A stretch of 64,000 bases of DNA from Enterobacter hormaechei subsp. hoffmannii (GCF_001729745.1 NZ_CP017186.1:2914001-2978000); one strand, 5' to 3'. Positions 7,611-16,541 are shown, counted from the stretch's first letter. The notes: generated by a model not told the origin, from the sequence alone. Program-made: numbers and translations.

Positions 7611-8897
7611 ATGAAATGTATTAACAAATCAGTAATGGTTATTACTGTTTTTGGCATCCTGTTATCTAGTGTTGCTAAAGCTGCTACACCCGCTAGTGAT
7701 GTAGTTCTTTCCAGTGGTCAGGATCTGGAAACAGCACATAGTAATTTGCACGGTCAAGTTGATGGTCTATCGAATGATATTGCTGATGTGTATTTTAACA
7801 AAATCCCTGCAATCAATCAGGTAAATAGTCAACAAGATACAGCTATTAATGCTGCTTCCTCTGCTGCTTCTACTGCACAAGATACGGCGGATCAGGCTAA
7901 AACATTAGCTGATAAAAACGCTTCCCATATTACGGCTTCTGATACTGTTGTAATTGAGCAAGGTAAACGCCTTACCACTGTTGAAGGTAATCAGGCTAGT
8001 GATCACGTTGAAATCCTGCGTAATGCACAAACAGCAAATAGTGCATTAACTACTGCAACAGCTAATACTTCTGCTATTGATAACGTCAACAGTGACTTAC
8101 AAGGGGCTAAACAGCTTCTTGCTGATAAAGCACAGATTGCGCAAGATACAGCTAATCAAGCCGATACAAACGCTAACACTGCTCTTATCATGGCTGGTAA
8201 TAACTCTACCCGCCTTACAGCATTAGAAAACGCTCCTAAGCCGACTAACGGCGTAGATGGTAAAGATGGTGTTGATGGTAAAAACGGGATCGATGGTAAA
8301 GATGGTGCTACAGGTGCGCAAGGTTTAAAAGGTGATACAGGCGCACAAGGAATAGCTGGGAAAGATGGTGCTCCAGGTGTTAAGGGTGAGAAAGGAGATA
8401 AAGGAGATTCCATCAAAGGTGATAAGGGCGACACTGGCGCTAAAGGTGATAAAGGGGATGCAGGTAAAGCTGGCTCTAACGGAATCACAACTACCATCAC
8501 TAAGAAAGAAGTTGATACTAAAACTATCAATCTGGTTAAGTCACTCAATACCCAAACTACAGCACAAGCTAAAGATCTGAAAGCTGCTCAACAAGTGTTC
8601 GCACAAGCGCAAGTTAACACTAACTCTCAATTCAAGAGCCTGAAAGATGAAGTTGATAGCAATAAGAAAGAAGCCCGTTCAGGTGCTGCTAGCGCTGTAG
8701 CTATCGCCTCTATGCCTCAAGTAGAGAAAGATCAGGCTGTCATGTTCTCTGCTGGTGTAGGTAGCTTTAAAGACGAGCAAGCTGTTAGTGTGGGTGCATC
8801 CTTCCACGTTGGTAGCAACACCATCGTTAAAGCTGGCGTAAGCGATTCTACAAATAATGATCTTGCTATGGGCGCAGGCATCGGGATTGGCTTTTAA
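7611..8897 (+). CDS. Collagen-like trimeric autotransporter adhesin (YadA-type anchor)
   Basis: 428-residue surface protein. A signal peptide ('SVMVITVFGILLSSVAKA') is followed by Ala/Thr/Asp-rich coiled-coil segments rich in heptad-like 'AQDTADQA' motifs to about residue 213. Collagen-type Gly-X-Y triplets then run from about residue 214 to 291, with a single break at 'GDSIKGDK'. A second coiled coil follows, then a C-terminal YadA-like beta-barrel anchor of about 65 residues ending in Phe ('AGIGIGF'). Such proteins form trimers on the outer membrane and bind host or abiotic surfaces. ATG 7611 is preferred over the in-frame ATG at 7596 because it gives a normal signal peptide; neither has a strong ribosome-binding site. 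Composition is far more AT-rich than the flanking core, so recent acquisition is likely. The ligand is unknown. Confidence 0.88.
   Translation: MKCINKSVMVITVFGILLSSVAKAATPASDVVLSSGQDLETAHSNLHGQVDGLSNDIADVYFNKIPAINQVNSQQDTAINAASSAASTAQDTADQAKTLADKNASHITASDTVVIEQGKRLTTVEGNQASDHVEILRNAQTANSALTTATANTSAIDNVNSDLQGAKQLLADKAQIAQDTANQADTNANTALIMAGNNSTRLTALENAPKPTNGVDGKDGVDGKNGIDGKDGATGAQGLKGDTGAQGIAGKDGAPGVKGEKGDKGDSIKGDKGDTGAKGDKGDAGKAGSNGITTTITKKEVDTKTINLVKSLNTQTTAQAKDLKAAQQVFAQAQVNTNSQFKSLKDEVDSNKKEARSGAASAVAIASMPQVEKDQAVMFSAGVGSFKDEQAVSVGASFHVGSNTIVKAGVSDSTNNDLAMGAGIGIGF
8250..8483 (+). repeat. Collagen-like Gly-X-Y coding repeat inside the adhesin
   Basis: About 25 Gly-X-Y triplets rich in Lys-Asp pairs (GKD, GDK, GDT, GAQ), encoded by imperfect tandem 9-base units such as GGTAAAGAT. 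One triplet is shortened at 'GDSIK'. The Lys/Asp pattern supports triple-helix stability without hydroxyproline, as known for bacterial collagens. Tandem units like these are prone to length change. Confidence 0.85.
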
Positions 8898-8977
8898 GAA
8901 AAACACGTAACTCGACTACATTCATAATAGAGGAAGCTTTTCAGGGCGACAGTACTTCGCTGATGGAAAGTATGATG

Positions 8978-9094
8978 ATGGCCAATAACATGCTCAAACA
9001 CATTTTTATTTCAGCTACCCTGTATCTATTGCTTATTTCGGTCGGGGTCTGGATCGGCATTATGTACGTTTCTTATTATTTGTGTCGTTTTTAA
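8978..9094 (+). CDS. Small inner-membrane peptide (unrecognised)
   Basis: 38 residues, almost all one long hydrophobic span ('ISATLYLLLISVGVWIGIMY') with a short N-terminal head and a Cys-Arg tail. In-frame ATGs also occur at 8963, 8972, 8975 and 8990; 8978 is chosen because GGAAAG lies about 8 bases upstream. Its TAA (9092-9094) overlaps the AAGGTG ribosome-binding site of the next gene, so the two are probably translationally coupled. It sits 80 bases after the adhesin on the same strand. No family is recognised; a role with the adhesin is speculative. Confidence 0.5.
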   Translation: MANNMLKHIFISATLYLLLISVGVWIGIMYVSYYLCRF

Positions 9095-9103
9095 GGTGAT
9101 AAA

Positions 9104-9547
9104 ATGAAAAAATCAATGATGCTAGTGTTAAGCGCTGCCGTACTTGCTGGGTGTATTTCGCCTGCACACGCCATTAGCGCACACTATCGTGCTCAGTTAG
9201 AGCGCTCGGGATGCACGCAAATTAGCGCTGGCGATGGATCTTGCGATATCAGCAAAACCAAAGCGGAAAACGCGGCACAACACGAACCAACGGCATCCGT
9301 ACACGATCCCCTTCGCGAAGCCTCGTTCTCGTCGGATACGGTTAACGCTACCCTTTCTAACGGCTTTTTTAGCGCTACCGTGAACGGCAAAAAAGCCAGC
9401 GTTAAACGTCTGAATGCGAATTTCTATGAGATCCATGGTAACGGTTTTGTGATATCGATAAGCCTGGATGAAAACGGTATTACGGACGCGTCATGGAATA
9501 AAACAAAGGGACGTGAACACGGCGTTTTACGCGTTACCCAAAAATAA
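9104..9547 (+). CDS. Secreted or lipoprotein-like protein (unrecognised)
   Basis: 147 residues. The N terminus is a signal peptide that can be read two ways: a lipobox 'LAGC' (Cys17), or signal peptidase I cleavage after 'PAHA' (residue 24). The mature part begins 'ISAHYRAQLERSGCTQ', has a second Cys in 'GDGSCDIS' that could form a disulfide, and ends in a beta-rich domain ('GFFSATVNGKKASVKRLN'). AAGGTG lies 5 bases before the ATG. It follows the membrane peptide directly and ends at a strong terminator. Codon use is less AT-rich than the adhesin. The function is unknown; an envelope location is well supported. Confidence 0.75.
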   Translation: MKKSMMLVLSAAVLAGCISPAHAISAHYRAQLERSGCTQISAGDGSCDISKTKAENAAQHEPTASVHDPLREASFSSDTVNATLSNGFFSATVNGKKASVKRLNANFYEIHGNGFVISISLDENGITDASWNKTKGREHGVLRVTQK

Positions 9548-9554
9548 ACAGTCT

Positions 9555-9578
9555 AAGGAGGCTCTCCGCCTCCTTTTA
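9555..9578 (+). terminator. Rho-independent terminator ending the island
   Basis: AAGGAGGC pairs with GCCTCCTT around a 5-base loop and runs into TTTT. It closes the unit that ends with the 147-residue envelope protein. Confidence 0.8.
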
Positions 9579-9858
9579 GCCTGCCAGGCGCACAATTTGC
9601 CACACTCTTTCATCTGATTTTACAATGCTGACAATCCATATATAAATCACTGTTTTTATTGGGAATAAACTGCATTTTTTTGCCGGAAAATGAGGTTATC
9701 CCCTCCCCTGTGCCCTGTGTCACAAAACAGTAAACAAATTAACCATTGAGCCCAGTGACAAAAGGCTCTATATTGGCGGCGTTTTTTTCAGGCCCCATCT
9801 GTTTTTTAACTTTTTATTCAATCGTTGCTCATAACGAAGCGGCGGTTGTAGGAGTGAT
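9579..9858 (+). promoter_or_regulatory. dat-ddc promoter region
   Basis: TTGAGC at 9746-9751 and TATATT at 9769-9774 are separated by 17 bases, a good sigma-70 promoter. The start would be near 9781, with a leader of about 78 bases. The -35 box lies in a stretch with several CA-rich half-sites but no recognised operator. TAGGAG precedes the dat start codon. Confidence 0.6.
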
Positions 9859-11235
9859 ATGATGACGGATAAAGTCCGTATTGACACCGTAGATGCCCAC
9901 AAAAGCAACGAAACCTATCTGGCCCGTCAGGCCGAGTTTGAATCTAACGTCAGGAGTTATCCGCGCAAACTGCCTTTAGCGATCACGAAAGCAGAAGGCG
10001 TGTGGATCACCGATGCAGATAATAAAGAATACCTTGACTGTTTAGCAGGCGCAGGCACCCTCGCGCTTGGCCACAATCATCCTGATGTGCTGAAAAGCAT
10101 CCAAAATGTCATTACCAGCGGCTTGCCGTTACATACACTGGATCTGACTACGCCGTTGAAAGACGCGTTTTCAGAATACCTCCTCTCTCTGTTGCCTGGT
10201 CAGGGCAAAGAGTACTGCCTGCAATTCACTGGCCCGTCCGGGGCTGACGCCGTTGAAGCGGCGCTGAAGCTGGCGAAAAAAGTAACCGGTCGCAGCGGTA
10301 TCATCAGTTTCTCTGGTGGTTACCACGGTATGACCCACGGTGCACTGTCCGTCACCGGTAACCTGTCTCCGAAAGAAGCGGTTGACGGTATGATGCCAGA
10401 AGTCCAGTTCATGCCTTACCCACACGAGTACCGCTGCCCACTGGGTATCGGTGGTGAAGCGGGCGTGAAGGCGCTGACCTACTACTTCGATAACCTGATC
10501 AACGACGTTGAAAGCGGCGTGCGTAAACCTGCCGCGGTGATCCTGGAAGCTGTTCAGGGCGAAGGCGGCGTGAACCCGGCTCCGGCTGAGTGGTTGCAGC
10601 GCATCCGTAAAGTGACTCAGGAACACGGCATTCTGCTGATCCTCGACGAAGTTCAGGCTGGCTTTGCCCGTACCGGTAAATTCTTTGCCTTCGAACACGC
10701 AGGCATTGAGCCTGACATCATCGTGATGTCCAAAGCAGTTGGCGGCGGTCTGCCACTGGCTGTGCTCGGTATCAAGAAGCAGTTCGATGCGTGGGCGCCT
10801 GGTCACCACACCGGTACCTTCCGCGGCAACCAGCTGGCGATGGCAACCGGTCTGACGACGCTGAAGATCCTGAAAGACCAGAATATCGCGGGCAAAGTGG
10901 CCGCACAGGGCGAATGGCTGAAAGGCCAGCTGAAAGAGATGGCGAAACGCTATCCGGTTATCGGCCACGTTCGCGGTCTGGGCATGATGATCGGTATTGA
11001 AATCGTTAAGCCACATGAAGCCGCCGACCACATGGGTTGCTTCCCGGGCGATGGCGAGCTGTCTGCACTGATCCAGAAGAAGTGCTTCGAAGCAGGCCTG
11101 ATTCTGGAGCGTGGCGGCCGTAACGGTATCGTTCTGCGTCTGCTGCCGTCACTGCTGATCAGCGATGACGAGCTGAAAGTCTTCCTGGATAAATTCGAGC
11201 AGGCACTGCTTGCTGCGGGCGTTCGCCCGGCGTAA
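9859..11235 (+). CDS. dat: L-2,4-diaminobutyrate:2-oxoglutarate 4-aminotransferase
   Basis: 458-residue class III PLP aminotransferase, cytoplasmic. It converts aspartate semialdehyde and glutamate to L-2,4-diaminobutyrate. '[23 protein letters not shown]' carries the PLP-ring Asp, and '[14 protein letters not shown]' carries the Schiff-base Lys. '[15 protein letters not shown]' is the substrate and cofactor loop. Length and motif order fit Dat of Acinetobacter and Enterobacter. It is followed after 18 bases by ddc, the next step, which makes the assignment secure. Start 9859 follows TAGGAG; the next codon is also ATG. Confidence 0.93.
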   Translation: MMTDKVRIDTVDAHKSNETYLARQAEFESNVRSYPRKLPLAITKAEGVWITDADNKEYLDCLAGAGTLALGHNHPDVLKSIQNVITSGLPLHTLDLTTPLKDAFSEYLLSLLPGQGKEYCLQFTGPSGADAVEAALKLAKKVTGRSGIISFSGGYHGMTHGALSVTGNLSPKEAVDGMMPEVQFMPYPHEYRCPLGIGGEAGVKALTYYFDNLINDVESGVRKPAAVILEAVQGEGGVNPAPAEWLQRIRKVTQEHGILLILDEVQAGFARTGKFFAFEHAGIEPDIIVMSKAVGGGLPLAVLGIKKQFDAWAPGHHTGTFRGNQLAMATGLTTLKILKDQNIAGKVAAQGEWLKGQLKEMAKRYPVIGHVRGLGMMIGIEIVKPHEAADHMGCFPGDGELSALIQKKCFEAGLILERGGRNGIVLRLLPSLLISDDELKVFLDKFEQALLAAGVRPA

Positions 11236-11253
11236 CCGGAGTTGTTGATTACG

Positions 11254-12720
11254 ATGTCTGATTCAAACCCAATTTTGTTCTCCTCTGCCCAGAGCATTGA
11301 AGCTTACCAGCAGGCGATTGAACAAAGCACTCAGGCTGTGATGCAGTGGCTGAAACAACCTGAGATGTACCAGGGCAAAACGGTCGCGGAGCTGCGCGAC
11401 CGTATTAAGCTGGATTTCAACCCGAAAGGGCTGGGCAACGAAGCGGCGATTGAACGCGCCGTGGAGTTCTTCCTGAAAGACAGTTTGTCCGTTCATCACC
11501 CGCAGTGCGTGGCGCACCTGCACTGTCCAAGCCTGGTGGTTAGCCAGGCGGCGGAAGTGCTGATTAACGCCACCAACCAGAGTATGGACTCCTGGGATCA
11601 AAGCCCGTCCGCAACCATTATTGAGATCAAGCTGATCGAATGGCTGCGTACCCGCGTGGGTTATCAGGCTGGCGACGCAGGCGTCTTCACCAGCGGCGGC
11701 ACCCAGAGTAACCTGATGGGCCTGATGCTGGCGCGTGATGCGTTCTTCGCGCGTCAGGGCCACTCGGTACAGCAGGACGGTCTGGTGGGCGATCTGCGCA
11801 AAATTCGCGTGCTGTGCTCTGAAAACGCCCACTTCTCCGTGCAGAAAAACATGGCGCTGATGGGCCTGGGCTACCAGTCCGTGGTGCAGGTGAAAACTGA
11901 TGAATTCTCCCGCATGGATCTCACCGATCTGGCGGCGAAAATCGAACAGTGCAACGCGAACGGCGAACAGATCCTGGCGATTGTGGCCACGGCCGGCACG
12001 ACGGATGCGGGTGCTATCGATCCGCTGCGTGCTATTGCTGAGCTGGCTGCGAAACAGAATATCTGGGTACACGTTGATGCGGCCTGGGGCGGCGCGCTGC
12101 TGATGTCTGAGCAGTATCGTCACTATCTGGACGGAATTGAACTTGTGGACTCCGTAACGCTGGACTTCCACAAGCAGTTCTTCCAGACCATCAGCTGCGG
12201 TGCGTTTCTGCTGAAAGAAGCGCGTCATTATGAGCTGATGCGCTATCAGGCGGCTTACCTGAACTCTGAGTTCGATGAAGAAGCGGGCGTGCCTAACCTG
12301 GTTTCCAAATCTCTGCAAACCACCCGTCGTTTCGACGCGCTGAAACTGTGGATGAGCCTGGAAGCGCTGGGTCAGGAGCAATATGCGGCAATTATCGATC
12401 ACGGCGTGACGCTGGCACAGCAGGTTGCGGCTTACGTAAAAGAGCAGTCTGCTCTGGAACTGGTTATGCAACCCCAGCTGGCAAGCGTGCTGTTCCGCTT
12501 CCGTCCGCAGACTCAGATGGATGACGCCGGTATCGCCCTGCTGAACCAGAAAATTGGCGATGCGCTGCTGGAATCCGGCCGCGCAAACGTCGGGGTGACC
12601 GAGCATAACGGCGTCACCTGCCTGAAGCTGACCCTGCTGAACCCAACCGTGACGCTGGAGGACGTTAAAGTCCTGCTGTCTCTGGTTGAGCGTACCGCGC
12701 AGGAAGTGATGGCGAAGTAA
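11254..12720 (+). CDS. ddc: L-2,4-diaminobutyrate decarboxylase
   Basis: 488-residue group II PLP decarboxylase, cytoplasmic. It decarboxylates L-2,4-diaminobutyrate to 1,3-diaminopropane. 'VHVDAAWGGALL' is the PLP-binding Asp/Ala block and 'VTLDFHKQFFQ' holds the Schiff-base Lys next to its His. 'FTSGGTQSNLMGLMLARD' binds the PLP phosphate. ATG 11254 is chosen; an in-frame TTG at 11242 is less likely. CCGGAG lies between it and the dat stop. It ends at a terminator at 12728. With dat it forms a two-gene polyamine operon typical of Enterobacter-like genomes. Confidence 0.93.
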   Translation: MSDSNPILFSSAQSIEAYQQAIEQSTQAVMQWLKQPEMYQGKTVAELRDRIKLDFNPKGLGNEAAIERAVEFFLKDSLSVHHPQCVAHLHCPSLVVSQAAEVLINATNQSMDSWDQSPSATIIEIKLIEWLRTRVGYQAGDAGVFTSGGTQSNLMGLMLARDAFFARQGHSVQQDGLVGDLRKIRVLCSENAHFSVQKNMALMGLGYQSVVQVKTDEFSRMDLTDLAAKIEQCNANGEQILAIVATAGTTDAGAIDPLRAIAELAAKQNIWVHVDAAWGGALLMSEQYRHYLDGIELVDSVTLDFHKQFFQTISCGAFLLKEARHYELMRYQAAYLNSEFDEEAGVPNLVSKSLQTTRRFDALKLWMSLEALGQEQYAAIIDHGVTLAQQVAAYVKEQSALELVMQPQLASVLFRFRPQTQMDDAGIALLNQKIGDALLESGRANVGVTEHNGVTCLKLTLLNPTVTLEDVKVLLSLVERTAQEVMAK

Positions 12721-12727
12721 TGCTTTT

Positions 12728-12757
12728 CCCTCTCCCATCCGGGAGAGGGTTTATTAT
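12728..12757 (+). terminator. Terminator after ddc
   Basis: CCCTCTCCC-ATCC-GGGAGAGGG (12728-12749) is followed by TTTATTAT. The stem shares its core with a dispersed GC-rich hairpin family also seen near 36600 and 56470. Confidence 0.75.
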
Positions 12758-12772
12758 CCCGTCCTGACGCCC

Positions 12773-14962
12773 CTATCCTTTTTTCCTCGAAGCATAACCG
12801 TAGTCATACTGGCTGTACCCCGAGCTGTAAAACAGCGCTGCGGATTTAACAATATCGTTGAGGATTGTGCCGCTGACCTTCACGCCAACGTGCTGTAGAC
12901 GTTTAACGGTATTCTCCATCTCTTTCACGCTGGTTTTATCGTAACGGGCAACCATTAGCGTTGTTCCGGCTGCTCTGGCAACCAGCGCGGCATCATTGAC
13001 GGCAAGAACTGGGGGTGTATCGATGATGACAATGTCATATTGCTCGTTAACCCAGGACATGATGTCAATGAACCGTTCGCTTAACAGCATTTCTAACGGA
13101 CGCAGGGGTTCCGGGCCGCAGGTGATGACGTCAATTCCCCCTTTTTCAGCATGCTGAATGACCTCCCCAAAGTCGCGCTTCCCTTCCAGCAGGCAGGATA
13201 ATCCGTGGCGGTTCTCCAGGCCAAAAATATTATGCACATAACCCTGGCGCATATCCGCATCAATAAACAGCGCCCGCTGACCGCTCTGCCCGGCAATGGC
13301 CGCCAGGTTCGTCGCCACCAGTGTTTTTCCGCAGTCCTGCGTGGGGCCAGAAATCATCACAATGCGATTCTCAGCCTCCATCATGGTGAAATGCAGACTG
13401 GTTCGCAGCCCGCGTACCGCTTCAACAAACATATCAGCAGGGCGATCGACTGGCAGGAAAGGCACATCCGAGGTTTTGTGTGTCCAGCGACGAGAAAACG
13501 GATTTTTTCTGCGCAAATGCGTTTTACTCCACAGCCACTGTGAACGTGGTAACGTCGCCAGAACCGGCATCCCCTGCGCTTCCAGCTGTTCGGAAAGCGT
13601 GATCCCACGTTTGAACGCTTGACGTACCAGTACGGTCCCCATTGAAAGGATGAGCCCGAACAGCGCGCCAAGCGCAATGATTAGCGCTTTTCGCGGTTTT
13701 ATCGGATCCGGGAGTGTAACCGCCTCATCAATGATCCTCACGTTCCCGACAGCGCTGGAGCGGGAAATATTCAGCTCCTGCTGACGCGTCAAAAGCTGTA
13801 AATAAATCGTGCGGCCCGACTCAACATCGCGGCTCAGGCGTAAAATCTCCTGCTGCGTGGAGGGCATCGAGGACACACGGTTATTAAGACGATCCCGTTC
13901 CCGCACAAGGGTTTGTCTTTTTTCATGCAATGCACGGTAGGTAGGGTGACTCTTTTTAAAGAGCTGGGAAATTTCTGCCTCCCGGAACGTCAGCTCATTT
14001 AGCTGATTCTCAACGTTCACAACCTGATCCAGGACGGATTTTGCCTCTAAAGACAGATCCACAGAGTCGCGCTGCGCCCGGTAGGCATTCAGCCGCGCTT
14101 CAGCCTGATCCAGGTCCGCTCTGATTTTCGGTAACTGCTCCTGTAAAAAATCCAGACTACGCGAATCCTGAGCCTCCTGGCGCGCGATATTTTGCTGAAG
14201 ATAATTTTCAGCAATCGCATTCAGCACCCGGGCGATTTTGTCAGGATCTTCACCCGTCAGGGTTAAGGTCACAATACCGCTCTGTTTCTCCGATTCCACG
14301 ACCGTCAGACGCTTCTTCAGCGTGTTGATCGTCTCCAGGCGCGTCAACGACTTAAGCGAAAACTGTGTGCCTGGCGTCGCCTCAATCGAGGTCACCCGCA
14401 GCACGATCCCTTGCGTAACCAGCGTTTTACCAACCCGGCCGTCTGCCTCAATGTTTTCGCCCGTCAGGTGATACCTTCCCGCTTCCTGTACGGTCAGCGT
14501 GAGTTCTTGCGCTTTGCCCTCCACCTGCGGGATCTGGAGTTCGCCTAACGTTATGTTGCCCTGCCCACGCCCTTGCAGACGCTGCCAGAGACGCCCCACC
14601 ACAGGCAAAACGCGCTGCTTTGCCTGATACGTCAGATCTAATTTGTCGACGGTCTCGCCAAGGATCATGCGAGATTTCAACAGTAAAATTTCAGGGGCAA
14701 CATCCGGCGAAATATCGGTGCCCAGCTGGCTCAAGCCTTTGAGCAGGCCGTTATCCTGTTTGCTTTCTATTTGCACCATAGCATCCGCCTGATAAACAGG
14801 TGGCGTAACCCAGGCATAGAGGCCCGCGCATAAAGTGAAAAGGAAAGTCACGCACAATATCATCGTGCGGTGGTCGATCATTTCGCCGAGCAAACGAACG
14901 AGATCGATTTCATTTTGTTCGGGTGCCCCTGCACCATAACTGTCTGTTGTGTAAGACGACAT
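12773..14962 (-). CDS. etk: Polysaccharide co-polymerase / tyrosine autokinase Etk (Wzc family)
   Basis: 729-residue inner-membrane BY-kinase that controls capsule or exopolysaccharide polymerisation and export. It has an N-terminal Wzz domain with two membrane spans (near residues 30-50 and 425-445) and a long periplasmic coiled coil. The cytoplasmic kinase shows Walker A 'GPTQDCGKTLVA', Walker A' 'ALFIDADMRQG' and Walker B 'IVIIDTPPV'. It ends in a Tyr cluster ('YSSGYSQYDYGYASRKKG') that is autophosphorylated in this family. ATG 14962 overlaps the etp stop by one base (TAATG). It could equally be called wzc; no polymer synthesis genes adjoin. Confidence 0.9.
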   Translation of the reverse strand: MSSYTTDSYGAGAPEQNEIDLVRLLGEMIDHRTMILCVTFLFTLCAGLYAWVTPPVYQADAMVQIESKQDNGLLKGLSQLGTDISPDVAPEILLLKSRMILGETVDKLDLTYQAKQRVLPVVGRLWQRLQGRGQGNITLGELQIPQVEGKAQELTLTVQEAGRYHLTGENIEADGRVGKTLVTQGIVLRVTSIEATPGTQFSLKSLTRLETINTLKKRLTVVESEKQSGIVTLTLTGEDPDKIARVLNAIAENYLQQNIARQEAQDSRSLDFLQEQLPKIRADLDQAEARLNAYRAQRDSVDLSLEAKSVLDQVVNVENQLNELTFREAEISQLFKKSHPTYRALHEKRQTLVRERDRLNNRVSSMPSTQQEILRLSRDVESGRTIYLQLLTRQQELNISRSSAVGNVRIIDEAVTLPDPIKPRKALIIALGALFGLILSMGTVLVRQAFKRGITLSEQLEAQGMPVLATLPRSQWLWSKTHLRRKNPFSRRWTHKTSDVPFLPVDRPADMFVEAVRGLRTSLHFTMMEAENRIVMISGPTQDCGKTLVATNLAAIAGQSGQRALFIDADMRQGYVHNIFGLENRHGLSCLLEGKRDFGEVIQHAEKGGIDVITCGPEPLRPLEMLLSERFIDIMSWVNEQYDIVIIDTPPVLAVNDAALVARAAGTTLMVARYDKTSVKEMENTVKRLQHVGVKVSGTILNDIVKSAALFYSSGYSQYDYGYASRKKG

Positions 14963-15411
14963 TAATGCTTTATTCCTTTCTGTCCTAAACGACGTGCCCA
15001 TTCCTGGCTGGCTTTACCCAATAGCCCGAACACATATTCAAACGCTTCACGGCTTTTACGATAGGGGTCTGGGATATCCTGCGGCTCCAGCCACTGCCCA
15101 AAAAGCAGCGACTTCCCCCTGTTTTCCGGTGCCATGGCTGCAATGAAGCGAAGATGTTCCGGCTCCATAACCAGGATGAGATCGGATCCCTGCATCAGCC
15201 TGCGTGTCAGCCTGCGCGCCACATGACCGTCGAGGGAGATCCCATGCCGCCAGGCCACGTCCTGGGCGCACTCATCCGCCGGATACCCCTCAAGGCCGAG
15301 TATTCCCGCCGAGGTGATGTGTCTGTCGGGCAAGTGCTGGCGCAAAAGCCGTTCTCCAATCGGAGAACGGCAGACATTTCCGGTACATACCACGAGTATT
15401 GATTCGAACAT
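14962..15411 (-). CDS. etp: Low-molecular-weight protein-tyrosine phosphatase Etp (Wzb family)
   Basis: 149-residue cytoplasmic phosphatase that dephosphorylates the tyrosine cluster of its partner kinase. The active-site loop 'VCTGNVCRSP' (C-X5-R) is at the N terminus and the general-acid 'DPYRKS' near residue 115. The start at 15411 is shared in a TAATG overlap with gfcE, and the stop overlaps etk the same way. The three genes are therefore tightly coupled. A longer frame from 15423 would run into gfcE and is not needed. Confidence 0.93.
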   Translation of the reverse strand: MFESILVVCTGNVCRSPIGERLLRQHLPDRHITSAGILGLEGYPADECAQDVAWRHGISLDGHVARRLTRRLMQGSDLILVMEPEHLRFIAAMAPENRGKSLLFGQWLEPQDIPDPYRKSREAFEYVFGLLGKASQEWARRLGQKGIKH

Positions 15412-16541
15412 TATTGCGGCCACGATCTGATATAACGAACCGTTTCGGTGAGGTCATGCACCCCGCTGATTGTCGGAACAAGCTGTGTTATTACGCGATT
15501 CCAGCGGGAGAGTGGAGCAGTGGTGACATAGACAATGTCGTAAGGCTCAAGCTGAAACTCGGTGCCCAGCACCATGGCCGAAGCGTCTTTTGCATTCAGT
15601 TGATAGATATTCGCAATTTTCCCGGACTCGCGTACCGAGCGGATAACAAAAATACCCGTCGCATCAGCCATATTCTGGTCCAGGCCACCGGCATTGCCGA
15701 GCGCTTCAGCCAACGTCATGCCGCTGCGATCCATCTTCAGCGTGCTCTGTTTAACAACTTCGCCCATCACGAATACTTTCAGCGCATCGTTGCGGGGAAT
15801 AAACAAGATGTCGCCAGGGTTGAGCAGCTTATTCTGGGTTAAATCGCCATGCTGCATCAGGGCATACAGGGAAATTCGGGAATCCTGGCCGTTGTGAGTC
15901 AGCACCACGTTCCGCCAGTCCGCATCAGCAGTAAGCCCACCTGCGGCATTAACGGCATCCATAACCGTCAGCGGAATGTTGGTGATGGCCTGCTGGCCAG
16001 ATTTCGCCACTTCTCCCGTAACGTAGGCTTTTTGCGAACGGAAAGCGGCAACGCTGACGTCGACCTGGGGGCTTTCAATGACGTTATCCAGCCGCGCGGT
16101 GATCTCCTCGCGCACTCTGGAAACCGTTTTTCCCGCCACGTGCAGTTTACCCACGTAAGGATAAAAGAGCGTGCCATCGGCATTGACCCAGTTTCCCGTA
16201 TCGCTTGCGCTGCGATACTGTCCCGCGGGCGTAGTCAGCTCCGGGTGATCCCAGACGGTGACCGTCAGGATGTCACCGATTCCAATACGGTATTCCCAGT
16301 TTTTGACCTGCTCATCAAGATTAGGATTTGCCTGAGATTTAGCTGCTGCGGGACGTAGTTTCTCAATTAATCCGGGCGTAAGTGGATAAATTTCGATTTG
16401 TTTATCTAAACTATTATTGAGATCAGCCGGCGCAATTATTTTTTTGCCTGCGGAACTTAACGTTTGGCCAGGAGAAATTACGCACCCCGCCAACTGACTT
16501 ATTGCTAAGAATATTACAGATAATGCTGTTGTGTTTTTCAT
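15411..16541 (-). CDS. gfcE: Outer-membrane polysaccharide export lipoprotein GfcE (Wza family)
   Basis: 376-residue octameric outer-membrane channel of the Wza/OPX family. Signal peptide with lipobox 'LAGC' (Cys20), then a polysaccharide-export domain ('[19 protein letters not shown]') and two SLBB-type repeats ('[21 protein letters not shown]' and '[16 protein letters not shown]'). The C terminus ends in the amphipathic helix region that forms the outer-membrane pore ('[19 protein letters not shown]'). It is the first gene of gfcE-etp-etk. The gfcABCD genes found upstream in E. coli are absent here. Confidence 0.9.
   Translation of the reverse strand: MKNTTALSVIFLAISQLAGCVISPGQTLSSAGKKIIAPADLNNSLDKQIEIYPLTPGLIEKLRPAAAKSQANPNLDEQVKNWEYRIGIGDILTVTVWDHPELTTPAGQYRSASDTGNWVNADGTLFYPYVGKLHVAGKTVSRVREEITARLDNVIESPQVDVSVAAFRSQKAYVTGEVAKSGQQAITNIPLTVMDAVNAAGGLTADADWRNVVLTHNGQDSRISLYALMQHGDLTQNKLLNPGDILFIPRNDALKVFVMGEVVKQSTLKMDRSGMTLAEALGNAGGLDQNMADATGIFVIRSVRESGKIANIYQLNAKDASAMVLGTEFQLEPYDIVYVTTAPLSRWNRVITQLVPTISGVHDLTETVRYIRSWPQ

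Noticed and set aside
8250-8483. Tandem units considered as a CRISPR-like or satellite array
   Set aside because: Units are 9 bases, in frame, and encode Gly-X-Y triplets; no spacers.
8156-8548. Minus-strand 130-residue Pro/Ser-rich frame opposite the collagen repeat
   Set aside because: It is the mirror of the Gly-X-Y coding repeat; its low-complexity proline pattern comes only from GGT-rich units read backwards.
11263-12738. Minus-strand frame of 491 codons opposite ddc
   Set aside because: It is a long shadow caused by codon bias in GC-rich DNA. The composition is rich in Arg, His and Gln with no motifs, while ddc on the other strand has full catalytic motifs.
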